Notes: generated by a model from the sequence alone, not told the origin. A stretch of 64,000 nucleotides of DNA from Aspidiotus rigidus (GCA_035079385.1 JAVHKY010000008.1:4882001-4946000); one strand, 5' to 3'. Positions 22,256 to 36,315 are shown, numbered from the stretch's first letter. Made by a program: numbers and translations.

Positions 22256-23869
22256 GTAAGAAATTTTACATTTCTCTTAGACTTTAGATTATTTGCCCAC
22301 CCCCTAATTTAAGCTCCAGTTGTTCTTTATGGGACAACCTTGTATAGCTTCATCTCCAATCCGTAAGAAAAATTTAAAAATTACCTAGAACAATCTTTTG
22401 TTATGCGATTTCAGAACGACACAAGATAACGAGTATAGGTGGAAACACCAATTACAGTTACAATTACAAGAATGGGCTCTCTTTGAGATTCCTCATCTGA
22501 ATAAATGACGATGGGTGCACCTTTGCAACTGTGTGTTGAGTAAATTGCTTTATGAAATCTTGAAAAAACTCCCATACTTTATTTTTTTTTTTTAAATAAA
22601 GGGGATGTTAGATGCGAGTCTTAGGAATATGAGACATTTGAGTAACTCTGAGTATCTTCTGGTGCGTATTTTGTATACAGTAGAGATTGGGTATAACGAT
22701 GTTCAAGAGGATCAAAATTTCAATCGTAAGCCAATAGGAATTATGCTTTTTTCGTAATAGCCGAGACGTTTGCTAATTCGATCGTTATAAAGGGTAAATC
22801 GCTAAAAGCGATATCGTTATTCGCGAATTTTACTGTAATCTATAAATTCTTGAATGCGATTGAAATGTTGATCAATATTATTTTCTCTAATTAGAATCTT
22901 GTACGAGTAGATAGGTTTATCGGAAAACTTTTTGTTCCATATGAATTAGGCTCTCAATTTAAAAATCGTTCTCTTCAATCAGTTTTGGCATTACGAAGAG
23001 CAGGAAAACTTCTCGTCCGTCTTGTTGTCCAATGTTCACGGTTCATTATTCTCAATTTTTCAGGAAGAGACGAGTTTTTTGACATTTTGTTGATTCATCA
23101 ACCACAAATTCGGCAGTGAATCAACGAGTGTTGGAAAATTTTGAAGCAACCAAATCGTTTTCTCATGAAAAGCTGAAAATAGTATGTAGAATTGGTACCA
23201 AACTTTTACTAGATGCGTAAGTCTATAAGTAAAAATTCCGGGAGTCCATACCTGTATAATTTTGTATTCACATTCCATCCAATTCAGAAACTTTCTTCAC
23301 GTCACCTGTTACAAGCATATTGTGAAATCAAGCATCAAATTGTAAAATTTTACGTATTTTTTCTCAATACCCCCGATCGAACTGAAATTGCCAGAGGTGC
23401 CGTGAAGCCAGTTTTTTGAAGAAAATTCTTCGCACGAAATTCTGGGGGGGGGGCGGTTTTTTCTTTTGTTCTGTAACATTAGGGGGGGGGCTTTTTTTCT
23501 TTTTTTTCTGCTTGTTAAAATTTTTTGGGGGGCAAAATCTTCGTAAGCTTTGGGGGATCACGGCACCCCTGAATTCGTGCTATTTTTACTTCTTGTTTGT
23601 TCATAACACGGTACTTTTACAATACTTTAGGCCGCTTGAGTCCATTTAACTCGATTTTCGAGCTAATAATTGTCCAAAAAATTGAGTTTTTACATCTTTA
23701 ATGGTAGAAAGATTTTTTATAGGATGTGGTCAAATCAAATTAACTGAAAAAAAATAAAAATAAAAATCATGTGGACAGTGAACTTTGTAACATCGAGTGT
23801 CTCCCCCTATTTGATTAGTTGAAGGAGTTATTGTCACTTCATTAAATACTGGTCGTACAAAATGTAGTA

Positions 23870-24850
23870 GTTGGTGTAAGGCAGTACTTGCTTAGTCTAC
23901 TGTACATTAAACTGAGTGGCTCATAAGCTCAGTTCCACTTAATCGCCTCCATTCTTAGCAAGTAGTGTGAGTGTAACATACTGTACTAGGCTGAATAGCT
24001 TACAGGGCTCAGCTTAGTATTGTCCTCTATGTTAGGTTGAGTGGCTGTCAGGAGTCAGCTTAGTATCAGTCTACGATCCTGGATATTAGCTTTCTGTCTT
24101 CAGATTCAGTTTCATACTAGGCTCTGCAGATGTCGAGCTTTATTCTAGCTCGCAGTATAGAGCTAGTATAAAATGATACCCCGCTAGTACACAAGTAGTA
24201 TATTGTATTGGTCTAGTATAAAGGCCTCCCAGTATAAAGTCAGTATAAGATACTGCACGCTTATACTCGGCTCACCTAGTCTTATCTATAGGCTTTTCTA
24301 GGTACGCTTTGTCCCTTCAGTATACCCGTTTTATACTAGATCTAGGCTTATACTTGGCTTTCTCTCCTCAGATGTTGAGCTTTACACTAGCTTTCAGTAT
24401 AAGCCTCCTGGAATGAAGCTAGTAAAAGAAAAAGGTTTATACCTAGTACAAGCCTAGTAAAAGGGGAGGCCCCCGGCCTCGCACAAAATGATGAGCCCAG
24501 TATAAAGGAGTCCTAAACTTAGTACAAGTCTAGTAAAAATCTACTATACCAAGGTGAGGCATAGGCATAGTATAAAATGAGAAGCTCGGTATAAAGGAGC
24601 CCCAGACCTAGAATAAAACTAGTATAAAAGAGGCTCACACGGGTACGAGTCTAGGCTTATCTAAACTCAACTTCGCCTTCTTTCTTCCGATGTTGAGCTT
24701 TATACTAGTATAGAGCTAGTATAAAAGAGGCCTAGACCTAGTATAATAGAACTAGTATAAACTAATACAGGTTTCTTGGAATAAGCTTATACTATAAAAA
24801 AGGCTTAGATCTAGTATAAGCCTAGTGGAAACATCACCGGGAGGCGGGGA
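23870..24850. repeat. GTATAA-rich degenerate array
   Basis: Dense repeats of CTAGTATAAAGCTAGTATAA, CCTAGACCTAGTATAA and TATACTAGGCT, with no strict period, strongest at 24120-24830. The same words make up the inner part of the right end module of the inverted-repeat family (for example 51560-51630), so this looks like a local expansion of that module. It ends in GGGAGGGACGACTCGG. Confidence 0.65.
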
Positions 24851-26084
24851 GGGACGACTCGGAAAATTTCGAATTAGGGGTTAGGCTTCAGCGAAGACAT
24901 GTAACATGTCAAAAGAACCGAACAAAGTACTACAAGTTATTGATAAGACATATCGACCATCAGATGAATAATGGTCTAGCAAACACTTCATGTTTGACAT
25001 TTAAGTACAATTTCCCAAGAAAAGTTGCCTCAATAAAAAAAAAGTGCCCTTTAGGTTTCCTCTAAAGCAATCTCCAACCAAATACCTGATTATAGCCACC
25101 AACATCAGCTACTTTCGGGCACATATCGTCTCGATCGTTCCCATAATTCTCCTCCTGAAGGTTTGCAGAATGCTGCAGATAATGTACTTATAAACCGTTA
25201 CTCGAATATGTATTTCAGGGACATTTACATCGGTCACCTAGGAAAATAAGGGCATCCCTGCAAAATTCCACGTCTCCGTTGAAAGTGGTAAATTGTATAA
25301 TTGCGCACTTTAGAAGGTCACACATGCACAAATAACAATGCAGAAGTGGCCCCGGGAACTGTCACTTACAACAGCATAACATGTTTCTGGTGATGAAATG
25401 AATTCCATACCAAAATCAGCTGACTATTCTCCCACTTCCATCTCATCCACATAAATCCTATATCTCTTTTCCCCATTCCACTATTGCCTCCCAAACACGT
25501 CGTACAAAATTTGTCTAAATAACCCAAATAAACTACCAGACGTTCCCTATATTATCTAGTGTATCGCGTTTATGTGGCATTTGCAAAAACCGCCCGTCCT
25601 CCACCGTGAAGTAGGTGCGGGTTGCGTACGCATTTAATTTTGTTTCCTCCAACACCGGAATCGACCCTTTCCGGTATAACTTCAATGAAGGAAGAATCTC
25701 CTCTGCGAACCCCCTCTTCTACTCGGCAACTGCCAAGTTGCTTTGACAACCGCCAAGCTGCAGTGCCCCCTGGCACCCACAAAAACATAAGAACACACAC
25801 AACAACAACACCACCACAATACACAATATATAGTAGGTCACTGTTGGAGTTTCTTCATCTTCTTCTCTTATTATCAACGATAACCGTGAGCACAAGAGGG
25901 AAATTGTCTCCTCTTACCTGTAGATATTTCTGATATTACCTTTAGTTCACTGAAAAGAAGAACAAATCATAAGTTTTCCTACAAACTTTCACCTATTACG
26001 GTAATTAGGAGAAATCAATCAACATTTCAAACGTATTCTGCTGTAGAAATGAGTGTTCTAACATAAAGAAACTTGTGTAGGTAA

Positions 26085-26595
26085 GTATGTTGCGATAATT
26101 CTCGCAGATGATTTGTGCAGTGGTGGTTTGATGTTCAGAACTTCCGAGGAGCCTGAACTTTTTTGTCGATTCATCGTTATTACTATATTGATTCGTGAGC
26201 TAAAGCGCTTAGTGAGCTGGGTAATAGACCAGTTTTACGAATGCAAAAAAAAAAAAAAAAAATAGTTTGGAGGAGATAATTGATAACTATCCATAAAACA
26301 TACTTGCTACATGTCAGGTAAAGTTCCCGCCCCAGAGGTCGCCGGAGTGCGCCCCCTGGAGGATTCTGTTTTTTATGAGAAGAAAGTAAGAATCATTCTT
26401 GAATAAAATTCTTGGATGTGAGTGCGATCTTTTCCCAAAGTGGAGGAATGCTACGATGATTTGCGCAGTGGTAGTCGTTGTATAGTTCGATGTTCATGAT
26501 CTTCGAGCCTGAACGCGTTTTGGCATGACTTCGGAATTGGAACTCGTTTCTCAATTAAGTGTTACCTTTGATCCGTGAGTTGGGCGACAGTTCAG
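26085..26595. repeat. Diverged direct repeat, two copies about 350 bp apart
   Basis: 26085-26215 and 26440-26595 share GATGATTTG-GCAGTGGT, a GATGTTCA-GA-CTTC segment, GAGCCTGAAC and a CGTGAG segment in the same order. Origin unknown. Confidence 0.45.
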
Positions 26596-27239
26596 TCTCA
26601 CACCTGATGTACCCTCTGGGATCAGAAAATTTTATTAGGCTTATAATTATGTTCTGGAACAGGCATACCTAATACCTATCGAACTTCTTTGATGTGGTGA
26701 GTCACATTGAAGTCTTTTTTCTCGGCAACAAAGCTGGAAAAATTCAACTCAGTCCTCCTCAATGAATTAATTAAGCTTTTAACAATTCATCCAATGTACC
26801 TTTGTTTTGCTGTAAGTGATTCACTTATACGTCGAACTTTTACAAATAGGTCTGAGGTTGGTCGAAAAGTTGATGCACGATAGTCGCATAACGGCTTCAT
26901 GTCGGCTATCCCAACAAAAACAATATTGAGTGCATATAAGCTTAGTTATGTTTTCTCTTCGTGTTCCATCGTCATCAAGAATCAAAGTCACTACCTAATT
27001 CGAGATCACTCTTTCTGCGTGGTAAAAGGTCCATCAGGTAAAACACACCCCTATGTTCTTTTAATCAAGTCTGAGATGGAAGCTTAGCCTACTAGCGTGG
27101 GGAACTTCTCTAATTCAGCCTAAGCCAACAAAAAAATTATTTCTGGCATTCATAAATTTTTTATTAATTGGCAATTAAGTACAAAATTTATTTGCGAAGT
27201 ATTTGTATGGAAAAATTGGAGCATAAACGCAATCCCAAT

Positions 27240-27570
27240 GAATTCCATATTGACTGTAGGTCAACGTCGATCTGCATAATTGACCCCAAATTGACTCGTC
27301 GTTTTCACCAGAAACAAACTCAAAATCGACGCGGGTTTTGTGGCAAATATCCTTTACTGCAAATCGACCACAACATATCCGAATCCAACTCAAAATCTAT
27401 TGCTAACTTTTGTTTTATCAACTTACTGTTGATGTTGGAATTGAGTCTACTTCTGATATTAAATTTCAATGTCGATCGACAGAAAATTACATACCTATAT
27501 ACCTTCGACGTCGAAATTAAATTGTATCGATTTTGAATGAACATTCTGCGAGATCGACTCAGCCTTGAGA
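27240..27570. repeat. TCGA-rich satellite block in slou intron
   Basis: GTCAACGTCGATCTG, CAAAATCGACG and GCAAATCGACC words match the 127-bp satellite at 11-13.8 kb. Unit borders are not clear. Confidence 0.55.
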
Positions 27571-29471
27571 TCGGCTTTGATAAAAGCATTTTTGTATGTG
27601 TCACTAATAAGTTTACAATGTTTTCCCGGCATCCTTGAATTTAAAAACAAAGCCAGGACGATTCAGTGTAAGAGCCACCAATAATAGGAAACCCATTTCA
27701 AAGACGACTCTGTTACGTCATATTTTTATTGTTCTTATTTCAAACTTCTCTTTTTTTCATTTTGTTCAGCTTCATTTCTTATTTAGGTAGGCTTTCTAAC
27801 ATCTTTTTTGGATGAGGGAGGCGAATTTTTGTTTTTTGCTCATTTTTCCTTAGTGCTGAGTTGTCAAATGTTCAAATGGAAAAAAGCTTCTGAGAATTTT
27901 TGTGAGAATGGGAAGATATCACTCACATGTACTGTGCTGCACTAATAAAATATTCTAATTATCCTGCAGACAAGAGCTCATATGATGGCCTCATTCTACA
28001 ATTTATAGTTTTTTCCCCGTAAGTTATCGTATTTCCATTTTACATGATGGTAAAGCAGGGAATGTTGAAATGTTTCTTTAGGAAAATCATCTTACCAATT
28101 TCCGTCGTTCTCCTACTTCATTTTTAATTTTTCAACGCGAGGAAATTTTTGGGAAATAATGAATGATTTGCTTCACTTCATTAAGAGGAACTTGAGTTAT
28201 TTCATTTTTCTCGTGATAATGTAGAATTTGAAAGCATCAAGGCTTAGAGAGTTTGCATCTTGGGAAAAAATTGAGATATAAAATTTTAGGAATTTATACG
28301 AACAGGTAATCATAAAGGAGGGACCCAAGATGTTTGAGACTATCTTTTCAGTACCTATACTCGTAATTTTCACGGCTCATATTGTCTACACCATGAAGTT
28401 TTCATAGTGAGACGAAAGAGATTAAAATCAAATTCTACAATTAAAACGCAAAACATTTCAAGCCTCATGAATTTGAAGATATTACCGTAGAGTTAGTTAA
28501 TTTTCTCGATTCGAAAATAAACGTATATAGAAGGCGTGACGAATACGGTATTTCGAATTATTTCGTCGCTTGAAAGTCTGCGCAGCCTCTTTGAAAAATT
28601 ACCGATTTGATTGAAGCGTATACAGGAAAATATTTACAGCGCCTACTCATATTTTGACCAGAAAAATTAAACAATTTTTTACGGCCGACTCTTAAAATCG
28701 AAGTATCCATTTAGAACGCAAGAATTTTATAAATTAATTCTATAGCCAGTAAAATTTCTTTCTAGGTGGGTAGATGCTGTTGAAATACTCGTCCCATTAA
28801 ACACACCTTCGCATGAATTCTTTAGAAGAGAAAATATCTTTGATTACATGTAAATAAGATGAAAATTTTTCTAAGAATTTGAAATACGAGTAATATTCGA
28901 AGCTTAGATGAATAATAAAAGGTGAAGAGCAGAGAATTTTAGAAGTTATTTCTTCCATTATCAACATTTAATTTTGTTTCATCGACGTTATTTTTAATTC
29001 CGAAAGGTTCTTCGAACTGTTTTTAAAATAAATCTACAATATTACCTCCATGCAGATTTTTTTTTTTTTTTGGGGGGGGGGGGGTGGAATTTTATCACTT
29101 AACCGAAACATTTTCGTTTTCTTATTTTTAAAAAACTAGGTCCCGTTCAACCTTTCACTTTTTTTTTTTTTTTTTACGTATTACTGTCGATTTCTACTAT
29201 TTTTAGCACGTGGGACGGTAAAAGTACCTCTAATTCCTCCATTCGTGGATTACTAGCTGCTGCAATTACAAGACAGAAATTCTTCCTTTTGTAAGTTGAT
29301 ACCTATTCAAACTTTTAGAATCCAAATTCTTGTGTCATATCATTTTTCATCCAAAAGACCTTATAAGATTTTGTCCTTTTCTGTGGCATTTGTGATGTAC
29401 AATAATTATCATTGCAATGCTTTCCAAAATTTGACTTCTTCTTTTTCATAAAATATATAAATTAAAATCAT

Positions 29472-30068
29472 ATATCGACGTTCTGGTTCAAAAACCTCGT
29501 ATGTTGAGAAAAACTAATTTTACAGTAGACAAAAAAAACGTTTTAAAAATTAATTCTTCACGTTTTTAGACTGTGATGTTCATTTTTTTACTCTACATCA
29601 ATATCACCACCATTTCAGAATTTTATTCCACCATTGAACAGCAATAACTCAGTTAAATAACAATTTGAAGGGAGTTACGAGTTTTTTGTTCTTGTGTTAA
29701 GAAACTTACAAGGTTTTATGATATACCAAATGTAACTTACGAGGTTTTTGATTTAATTATTAGCAAACATACGTGGTCTTTAGAATATAACGAAGGACTT
29801 ACGTGGATTTTATGTTTATTTCCCAGAATCTTACGTGCTTATTGAAGTAAAATGGGTTGTACATCAAACATACGTGGATTTTTAATTTGAAATAATTTGT
29901 GATCGTGTTACGTGATTTTTGAATAGGCTGCAGAGGGCTTATTATTCATTTTAGACGAACAAGGTTTTCAAAATTGGATTCCTCGTTTTTTTTTCATTAT
30001 GAAACCATGTAAAACCCATTTTTGAAAAAAGGAAGACATACGAGGTTTTTGAACCAGAACGTCGATAT
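29472..30068. mobile_element. 597-bp element with perfect 33-bp terminal inverted repeats
   Basis: 29472-29504 is the exact reverse complement of 30036-30068; both contain GGTTCAAAAACCTCG or its complement. The interior carries many subterminal copies of ACGTGGATTTT, ACGAGGTTTTT and ACAAGGTTTT (29690-30050). No transposase frame. This is the structure of a MITE of a cut-and-paste transposon. A TSD is not certain: TCA lies near both ends (29468-29470, 30069 onward), one base off on the left. Confidence 0.75.
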
Positions 30069-31626
30069 TCAACTAAGGATTTTGCATTATTGATAGATTT
30101 TTAAAATAAATTTCTCATCCCATGCATGAGATGGTGTGTTGAATACCTGCCTACGCAAAATTGGTCGGCGGTTATGGGAAAAATTTTCTGAATTTGAACC
30201 CAAGTCTTCTGAGATACAAGGGAGCAAACTTCGAGACTCTGCTATGAATGCAAATCTGCATCCTTTTTGGGGCTCGCCTCTGCAAGCAAGACCACCTATG
30301 CAATCGCAAAAAAAAAAAAAAAAATTCTTACCGAAATATGTGTTGTGACTTCACTCAAGATATACTCGAGATTTTATTTTTGCCTGGCAAATTGTATTTC
30401 TCGTGCCGTCTTTTTCAAGAGTGACCAATAAAGTCTTCGAACATCAATTTTGATGATAATTAATGTATATCGTTTGATGAACACTGCTGATTATTATTGT
30501 AATATTATTAATTTTCGTCATGTCACTTCGTCGATGCTGTTCCTATAGATTGTGAAAAGAATGAGTCTGGAATTAGTTTTTATTTGTACGTACCGGTAGA
30601 TAGCTAAACTCATAAAAATAATCACAAAGTGTTTTTCATTTGTCGAATAACACAATTTTGAATATCGAAAATCCTGAAGTTGAATGAATTTTTGAAATTG
30701 GGATTATGAATCTGCAATCTGGTTCAAAAACAGTTATAACTAGACGAAGAAAAAATGGACTCGTATCTAATTTTTTTTCCCTATATTTTACTTTTTGACG
30801 TCCTTCTGTGAAATTTTTTATTTCCCTTAGAATGAAAAATAAAAAATAAGAAATAGAAAAGTAAAAAGAATTACGTTATTTATCGAGATAATGAGAAAGA
30901 AAGAAAACATAGATGTGTCATTGAGATTTATAATGAAACTCGCTTCTTTGAAGGAAAACAATTTGAAATTTGGAATAACAAGTTGAAAAACGAGAAAATA
31001 AAATCGAAATAAAAATTGGTAAAAATTTGAAAATAATGCACGAAGTTGAAATTAACAACAAAAAAAAAAACAAAAAAAGCATTTCTATGAAAAAGGTCAA
31101 AAAATTTTATGAGAAATTGAAGTAAGATTAAAGGGAGATACAAAACGCTACCGGTTTTGAATGTAACAGGACGACTATATATAATCAGGCAACTAAAGTA
31201 CAGAAAAGAAAAAAAAAAAAGCCTTAATCGTTGGAGGTTTTTTTAGTACTCATACATTCATCTCAAAATTTTTCCCCGCAAAGAATAATTGAACGTTTAA
31301 TTTTGCGTAGAATTTTCAAATTTATCGTTTCACTTTTGGTCACCCAAATCTCTACAGCTACACCGATCTGCACAAACTTTTCCCGGAATTATTTTTTTTT
31401 TCTGATTGTAAATTAAAAGGAAAATTAAATTAATGTTATCATGACGTCACAACGCGACGTTCACACGTGAAAAAGAAAATATAAAATTATATTATTGAAT
31501 ATTTTTCAGGTTACAGTTATCGGAGAAAAAAATGAAAATGGAATCAATTTCTATTAACCTAAATTTTAGGAAAGAAAAAAAAATAAAAATAAAACGCAAG
31601 AGACCCGGACACAAAAGCGCTGTACG

Positions 31627-31727
31627 ACTTAGTCTTTTTTTTTTTTTTTTTTTTTTTTTTACGAGCAATGCAGCTGCGCTAAGGGCTATTTGCTCGGCAG
31701 ATAGTTCTGCTATTACAAAAACTTAGT
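31627..31727 (-). mobile_element. 87-bp poly(A) retroposon with 7-bp target duplication
   Basis: ACTTAGT occurs at 31627-31633 and 31721-31727. Between them, read on the minus strand, about 60 bases of unique sequence end in a run of about 26 A. This is a severely 5'-truncated LINE or SINE insertion. The body is too short to identify. Confidence 0.65.
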
Positions 31728-34329
31728 AGGTATTTAATAGAGTAGAAAAATTGAAAACAAAATACATGAAAAAGAACCGAGATGAAACAAAAATACAAAG
31801 GAAAACAAAAATATTCTTTTTTTTTTTTTTGGTGTCATAGTCTTGTTTTGGTCTTTTATTAAAAACTTCTGTAAAAGACAAAAATTTCATTCATTCTATC
31901 AGTACGGAAAACTAGTGAGTGGAAATTCTGTGATTCTGAGCATTTTAGAGCAATGTCAAATTCCCCTTGTATACTAAACTTCACCTCTGAATGAAAACGA
32001 TTGTCATCAATATTTGAATTTTTTATACTTACATAAATCACTCGTATATTTTACATTTCGCTAGCTCTACAATAGGTGTTTGTTTCAGAGATCACATATC
32101 TCGGCAGATCCACAAAAAACTTTTAAGATCAGTGAATTTTACACTGATTCTCTCTCATACGCTATAGGAGTTGTAAACACAAACGTGGCGAGCAATAAGG
32201 AAACGGGAGATTCTCGACCGCAAAATTCACGACGCTATATTGAAAGAGGTACAGATCTGCAAAAATGCTGTAAGAATGCGTGTATTTCGGTTACAAAGTG
32301 GCGTGTAGAAAATGTGCAATTGCGAAGGGGACGAGTGGATTAGTCGCGTGCGTAATAAAACAAATCCCCGGTATTGTGAGGGCTCAATTCTCAATTGAAA
32401 GTTTATCTCACAGCTTAAATGCGGGATCTCTTTTAATAGAGACTATATTTATATAGGCTTGTATAGACAGCATTTTTCGTTGCTCTTGCTATGTACATTC
32501 TATAAAAAGGTTCCTTTTCTCAAAGCTTATGTGAGTTCATTTCGTCGTTGTAAATTAATAAAATTTGTCGAATGAAAATTAAAAATTGTGACAATAAATT
32601 GTCTGGGGTATTGCGCTTCACTTTTTCTTCCCGCAATCCAAAAATAGACACGCGTGATGTCATAATTAAAAATAAAATTGTTTATAACCGATTTGGCATT
32701 TGTTTACAATTTTTAAGAGACCGGACTTGGACTACACGAAAATTATTCTGCGAATTCGCATAAATGCTCGATGTTATTTCGACTTTCTGAAGGCCTCAAC
32801 TTTATGAGTGGAAAAATCCTATATTTTCGGAAAAACAAGACGACGTTATCAGATTTTTTCGTGTACATTTACGGTCATATCTTGGACACTATCTAGGATG
32901 ATGATTCATCATCATTTTTTGTGCTTATTTGTATATTTTTAGAATTCGGTGAAAATGATAAATATTGGTCTCTGAGTCTCAGATTTTCAGAAATTTTCTA
33001 ATGAGGGAACGATTTTTCTTTTTTAGGTATGAGCAAAAAACAGAGGGACTGTGAGAAACGGAAAAACAACTGCAATGGGGATATGTCCCTCCCCGTACTT
33101 GCGCTTCTTATTTTTGTACTATTTTTTTCTAGCTTAAGCATTATTGCTATCAATCTTGGACTATGATTTCGAGACCAAATCTATGTTTCACATTCATAAT
33201 AGATGACGGTTTCTCTTGTTGATGGGGTAAGCTTTTCACCTTAAATTTTAGTCATGACGATTACTTTATGACGGGAAGAGGGAGACGTTCGGCTTGTTTT
33301 GAATTTGTTTGAACACGTAGTTTCAGGGGTCGATAATAATTTTTGTGGTCATAGGCAGGAATGATGGGTAAAGGGTCATAAATTGTCTGAAAATCATAAA
33401 CGTAAACCTACTATAAGCACAGCTGAGACATGGGAGCAGGCGCATAAGCCTCGTCCGGGATTTTTGTTTTTTCTGATGAGTCCTCGCAGAAATTTGGTCC
33501 TGAGGCACACTAAGATAAATCTGGTCCTGATGATTTCAGTTATTTTGCAACTAAATATTTGTATTTTATTTTGTAATTGCGATATTTACACCCTAGTATC
33601 CTAGCTTATCAGTTATATATGGTTTGATTATTTTGAAGTGGGGAAAGAATTAATTAAATTTCCCACGATCTGTCTGAGAAATGTTTTCATGTTTGTCTGG
33701 AGAGTCGTTTTTAGAAGATTTTATTTGGATTTCTGTAGAATCATCAGAATTGAAGTCAAAAGATTTGAAGGAGTTTTATAGAAAATAGACAGACAAAGAG
33801 TAGAATGTCGAAGTTAAAATCCGTGCGCTCTCTGCTGGCAAAATGAAATTAAATGTAGCCTGCTGATTGATGAATCTGGTTCAAAATATCAATCATTGGG
33901 GGAAAAATTACCAAAGATACACTTCTGCTTCTCATAACTTTTCATTTAAAAAAATTCAATTTATAGGTATTCATGTTCTTATACACCAAGAAATACCATA
34001 ATCTGCATCACCTTCTCGACATTATATATTGGTAGATCGAGTCGATTTCTAATGTTAGATTTTCGTCAACGTTGTTTTTTTTTTTTTAATTATTTTAACG
34101 AGCTGTCAGCTACACTGGTGTACAAAATTATTGAATAATTACCTATGTTGTCAAATTGGAGAGGTAGTAAAGAAGGTGAACTTTTTATAAATCAATGTTG
34201 AGTGGAATTAAGGCAGACAGTTAGGCTTGTTTAGATGTTGGTGTAAAAGTTATAGTTAATTGTAAGTATTGTAAGGTACCACTTTCTAACGGTTTCGTGG
34301 TTATTTTTGAGTGCTTAAGAGGAGGAGGA

Positions 34330-34690
34330 GGGTGTATTTGTGGAAGAACGGAAGGATGAGAGTTGAGGAAGGAGAAAAAATGGTCAACTGTTGAATTGTT
34401 TTGTCGGCAGTAGGGGCAAGATGGAGGGGTTTAGGATATAAAAGTTAGTTATGTGGGTGTAATTTTTTGTGTGACTTATTCTTAGACGAGAAAGGATGTC
34501 TTCTTGTCGGATCGATGATGGCCAGGGGACGCGAGAATTTTTTTAATACGAAGGAGTTTGTTCTTGGATTGATTTTTCCGAAGTGTGTTGCATGATTGGT
34601 TGATCTGTTAAAGGTAGTAGGGATAGAACGGGGGGGGGGTATCAGATATGTGGGTGAAAGCGGTAGCTTGTTCGGTGGCTTGATCAATCG
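34330..34690 (-). pseudogene. Non-LTR retrotransposon C-terminal fragment (Jockey/I-like tail)
   Basis: On the minus strand QEDILSRLRISHTK (about 34455-34510) fits the L-x-RLR-x-GHT motif found after the RNase H region of Jockey/I-type LINE proteins. In a shifted frame PPSCPYCRQNN then HFFLLP (about 34370-34430) fits the C-x2-C...H knuckle that follows. An upstream segment (ATEQATAFTHIS, about 34655-34690) resembles the end of an RNase H domain. At least one frameshift. It lies inside the slou intron. Confidence 0.55.
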
Positions 34691-35559
34691 AAGTGAAGAG
34701 TGAGAGTCGGTGAGGAGAAGTATTTTGCCATTTGGAGGTAGTTGGGAGAGGTGAGAGAGTCAGGTGAATATGCCCATAAGTTCGCCTGCAAATATGAAAG
34801 CTATGTTGCGAACGCGTTGTGAAACTATTTTCGAATCTGAGAAAATTTCGGGTCCATTTTACTATGGTTGCGTAAAACGGAGCTCTACCTCCGGGTTTTT
34901 GCCCGAAGACTCCGAAATTGAAAATGAAGAAATTAACATTATGGACTCGTATTTAAAAAATTGTTGCTGATTTAGGAAAAATGAAATAAAAAACAAGAAA
35001 AGAAGTTTATGTATCCCGGCCAAATTTGGAGATTAAATATTTTCACCATTCTCCGAAGCTAACAACTTTTAATTTTTTTCAATGTAAAATCGGTAAAACC
35101 GGGTAGGCTTGATTCATGTCCCCCCCCCCCAAAAAAAAAAGCTCTGAATATTCTGAGATTTTTGCAGTGTTTTTCCGGAGTTTTCATAATGCTACGAATA
35201 ATTCTTTGAAGTTTATGACGTCCAATTGATGTCGATATCTGATGTTCAGAAAATATAAACGTCGTAGCCTTTTTGTTTATTTTTTTTTCCCCTCATCCTA
35301 ATTGAACGTCGATCTGTAGTTGATGATCTGTCATTAGTCACTGAAGAGGTTCGATAAGTTTGGAGTAGTTTTTCTGTCTCATAACTTCGCTATTTGCAGT
35401 CAAAATGCGTATAGTCTTCATAATTATAATATGCACGCATAATAAGGCTCATTAGAAATCACAATTATAATGATTTTTTTATTATAGACTATAGTTCTTC
35501 AATCACTATTATGTTTGACCAATACAACAATGGTTCTGTACGGTGGTGATGGTGTACAC

Positions 35560-35960
35560 AATTATCAAAGTTGACGTTCGTAATTAATTGCCACGTCCTT
35601 TTCGATCACAATTATATTATAAATCGACACGTCGATTCAGTTTCGATCAATGTCGACTGCAAATCGACTTACAATACCAGAAAGTCGACTCCAAATCAAT
35701 CACTTCATTTCACCATCGACTCCTGGCATTATAGATTGATGTCTCCTACTCTCCGGTGCGGATTAGTATCCGTCAATCATCGGTAAAAGACTTACAATCG
35801 ATGTCGACACTGCACTGCGTCGATTTCAAATGCGCAGTCTGACAGGGTTTCAGAATCGCGGGACCAGATATAAATTGCGACTTCTGATATCAAATTTTAT
35901 TGTTGACACATAAATGACATCAAAATTGCGTCGATTCGACCATTGTGCCGTACAATGTTG
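35560..35960. repeat. TCGA-rich satellite block in slou intron
   Basis: AAATCGAC, GTCGATTC and AATGTCGACTGCAAATCGAC words at short spacing, related to the 11-13.8 kb satellite. Confidence 0.5.
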
Positions 35961-36229
35961 AAATGACGAACATCCAAATCAACGATCAGGAAGAAATATT
36001 TCTTTCTTAGTCATCTAAAAGATAAGTACAATTTGCCTGATCGCACATTTAGAAATACGTCAATTCAACTTTTTACGGCGGCATTATGCTGTACTAGTAG
36101 AACGTCGTAGACAGATTTTCCTCAACGTCACAGCACTGCTACTTGTAAGCAAAAGTACCCAATAAGAAGCCTATCAGCTTCCAGCAGCTTTATGATCAGC
36201 ATAAGATAAGCGTAGAAAAATAAGCAAGG

Positions 36230-36315
36230 ATGGGAAGTTATTTGGAAGTTGGAAGTTATTCGATAAATGCGCTCAGAAAGTGGAAGCTGGAAGTTGGAAG
36301 TTGGAAGTAGAAGTT
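36230..36315. repeat. GGAAGTT short tandem repeat
   Basis: Imperfect repeats of the 7-base word GGAAGTT, with one interruption. Confidence 0.7.

Noticed and set aside
23364..23649. Frames with runs of lysine/proline or glycine/phenylalanine
   Set aside because: Products of poly-G and poly-T tracts in the slou intron.
30136..30348. 70-codon frame ending in a lysine run, before a poly(A) tract
   Set aside because: The lysines come from a 16-base A run; no target duplication or LINE/SINE motif was found, so neither a gene nor a retroposon is supported.
33473..33510. CTGATGAGTCC...GAAA, which looks like a hammerhead core
   Set aside because: The segment between the core and GAAA cannot form stem II, and no stem I or III partner is evident. 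Not associated with an element.
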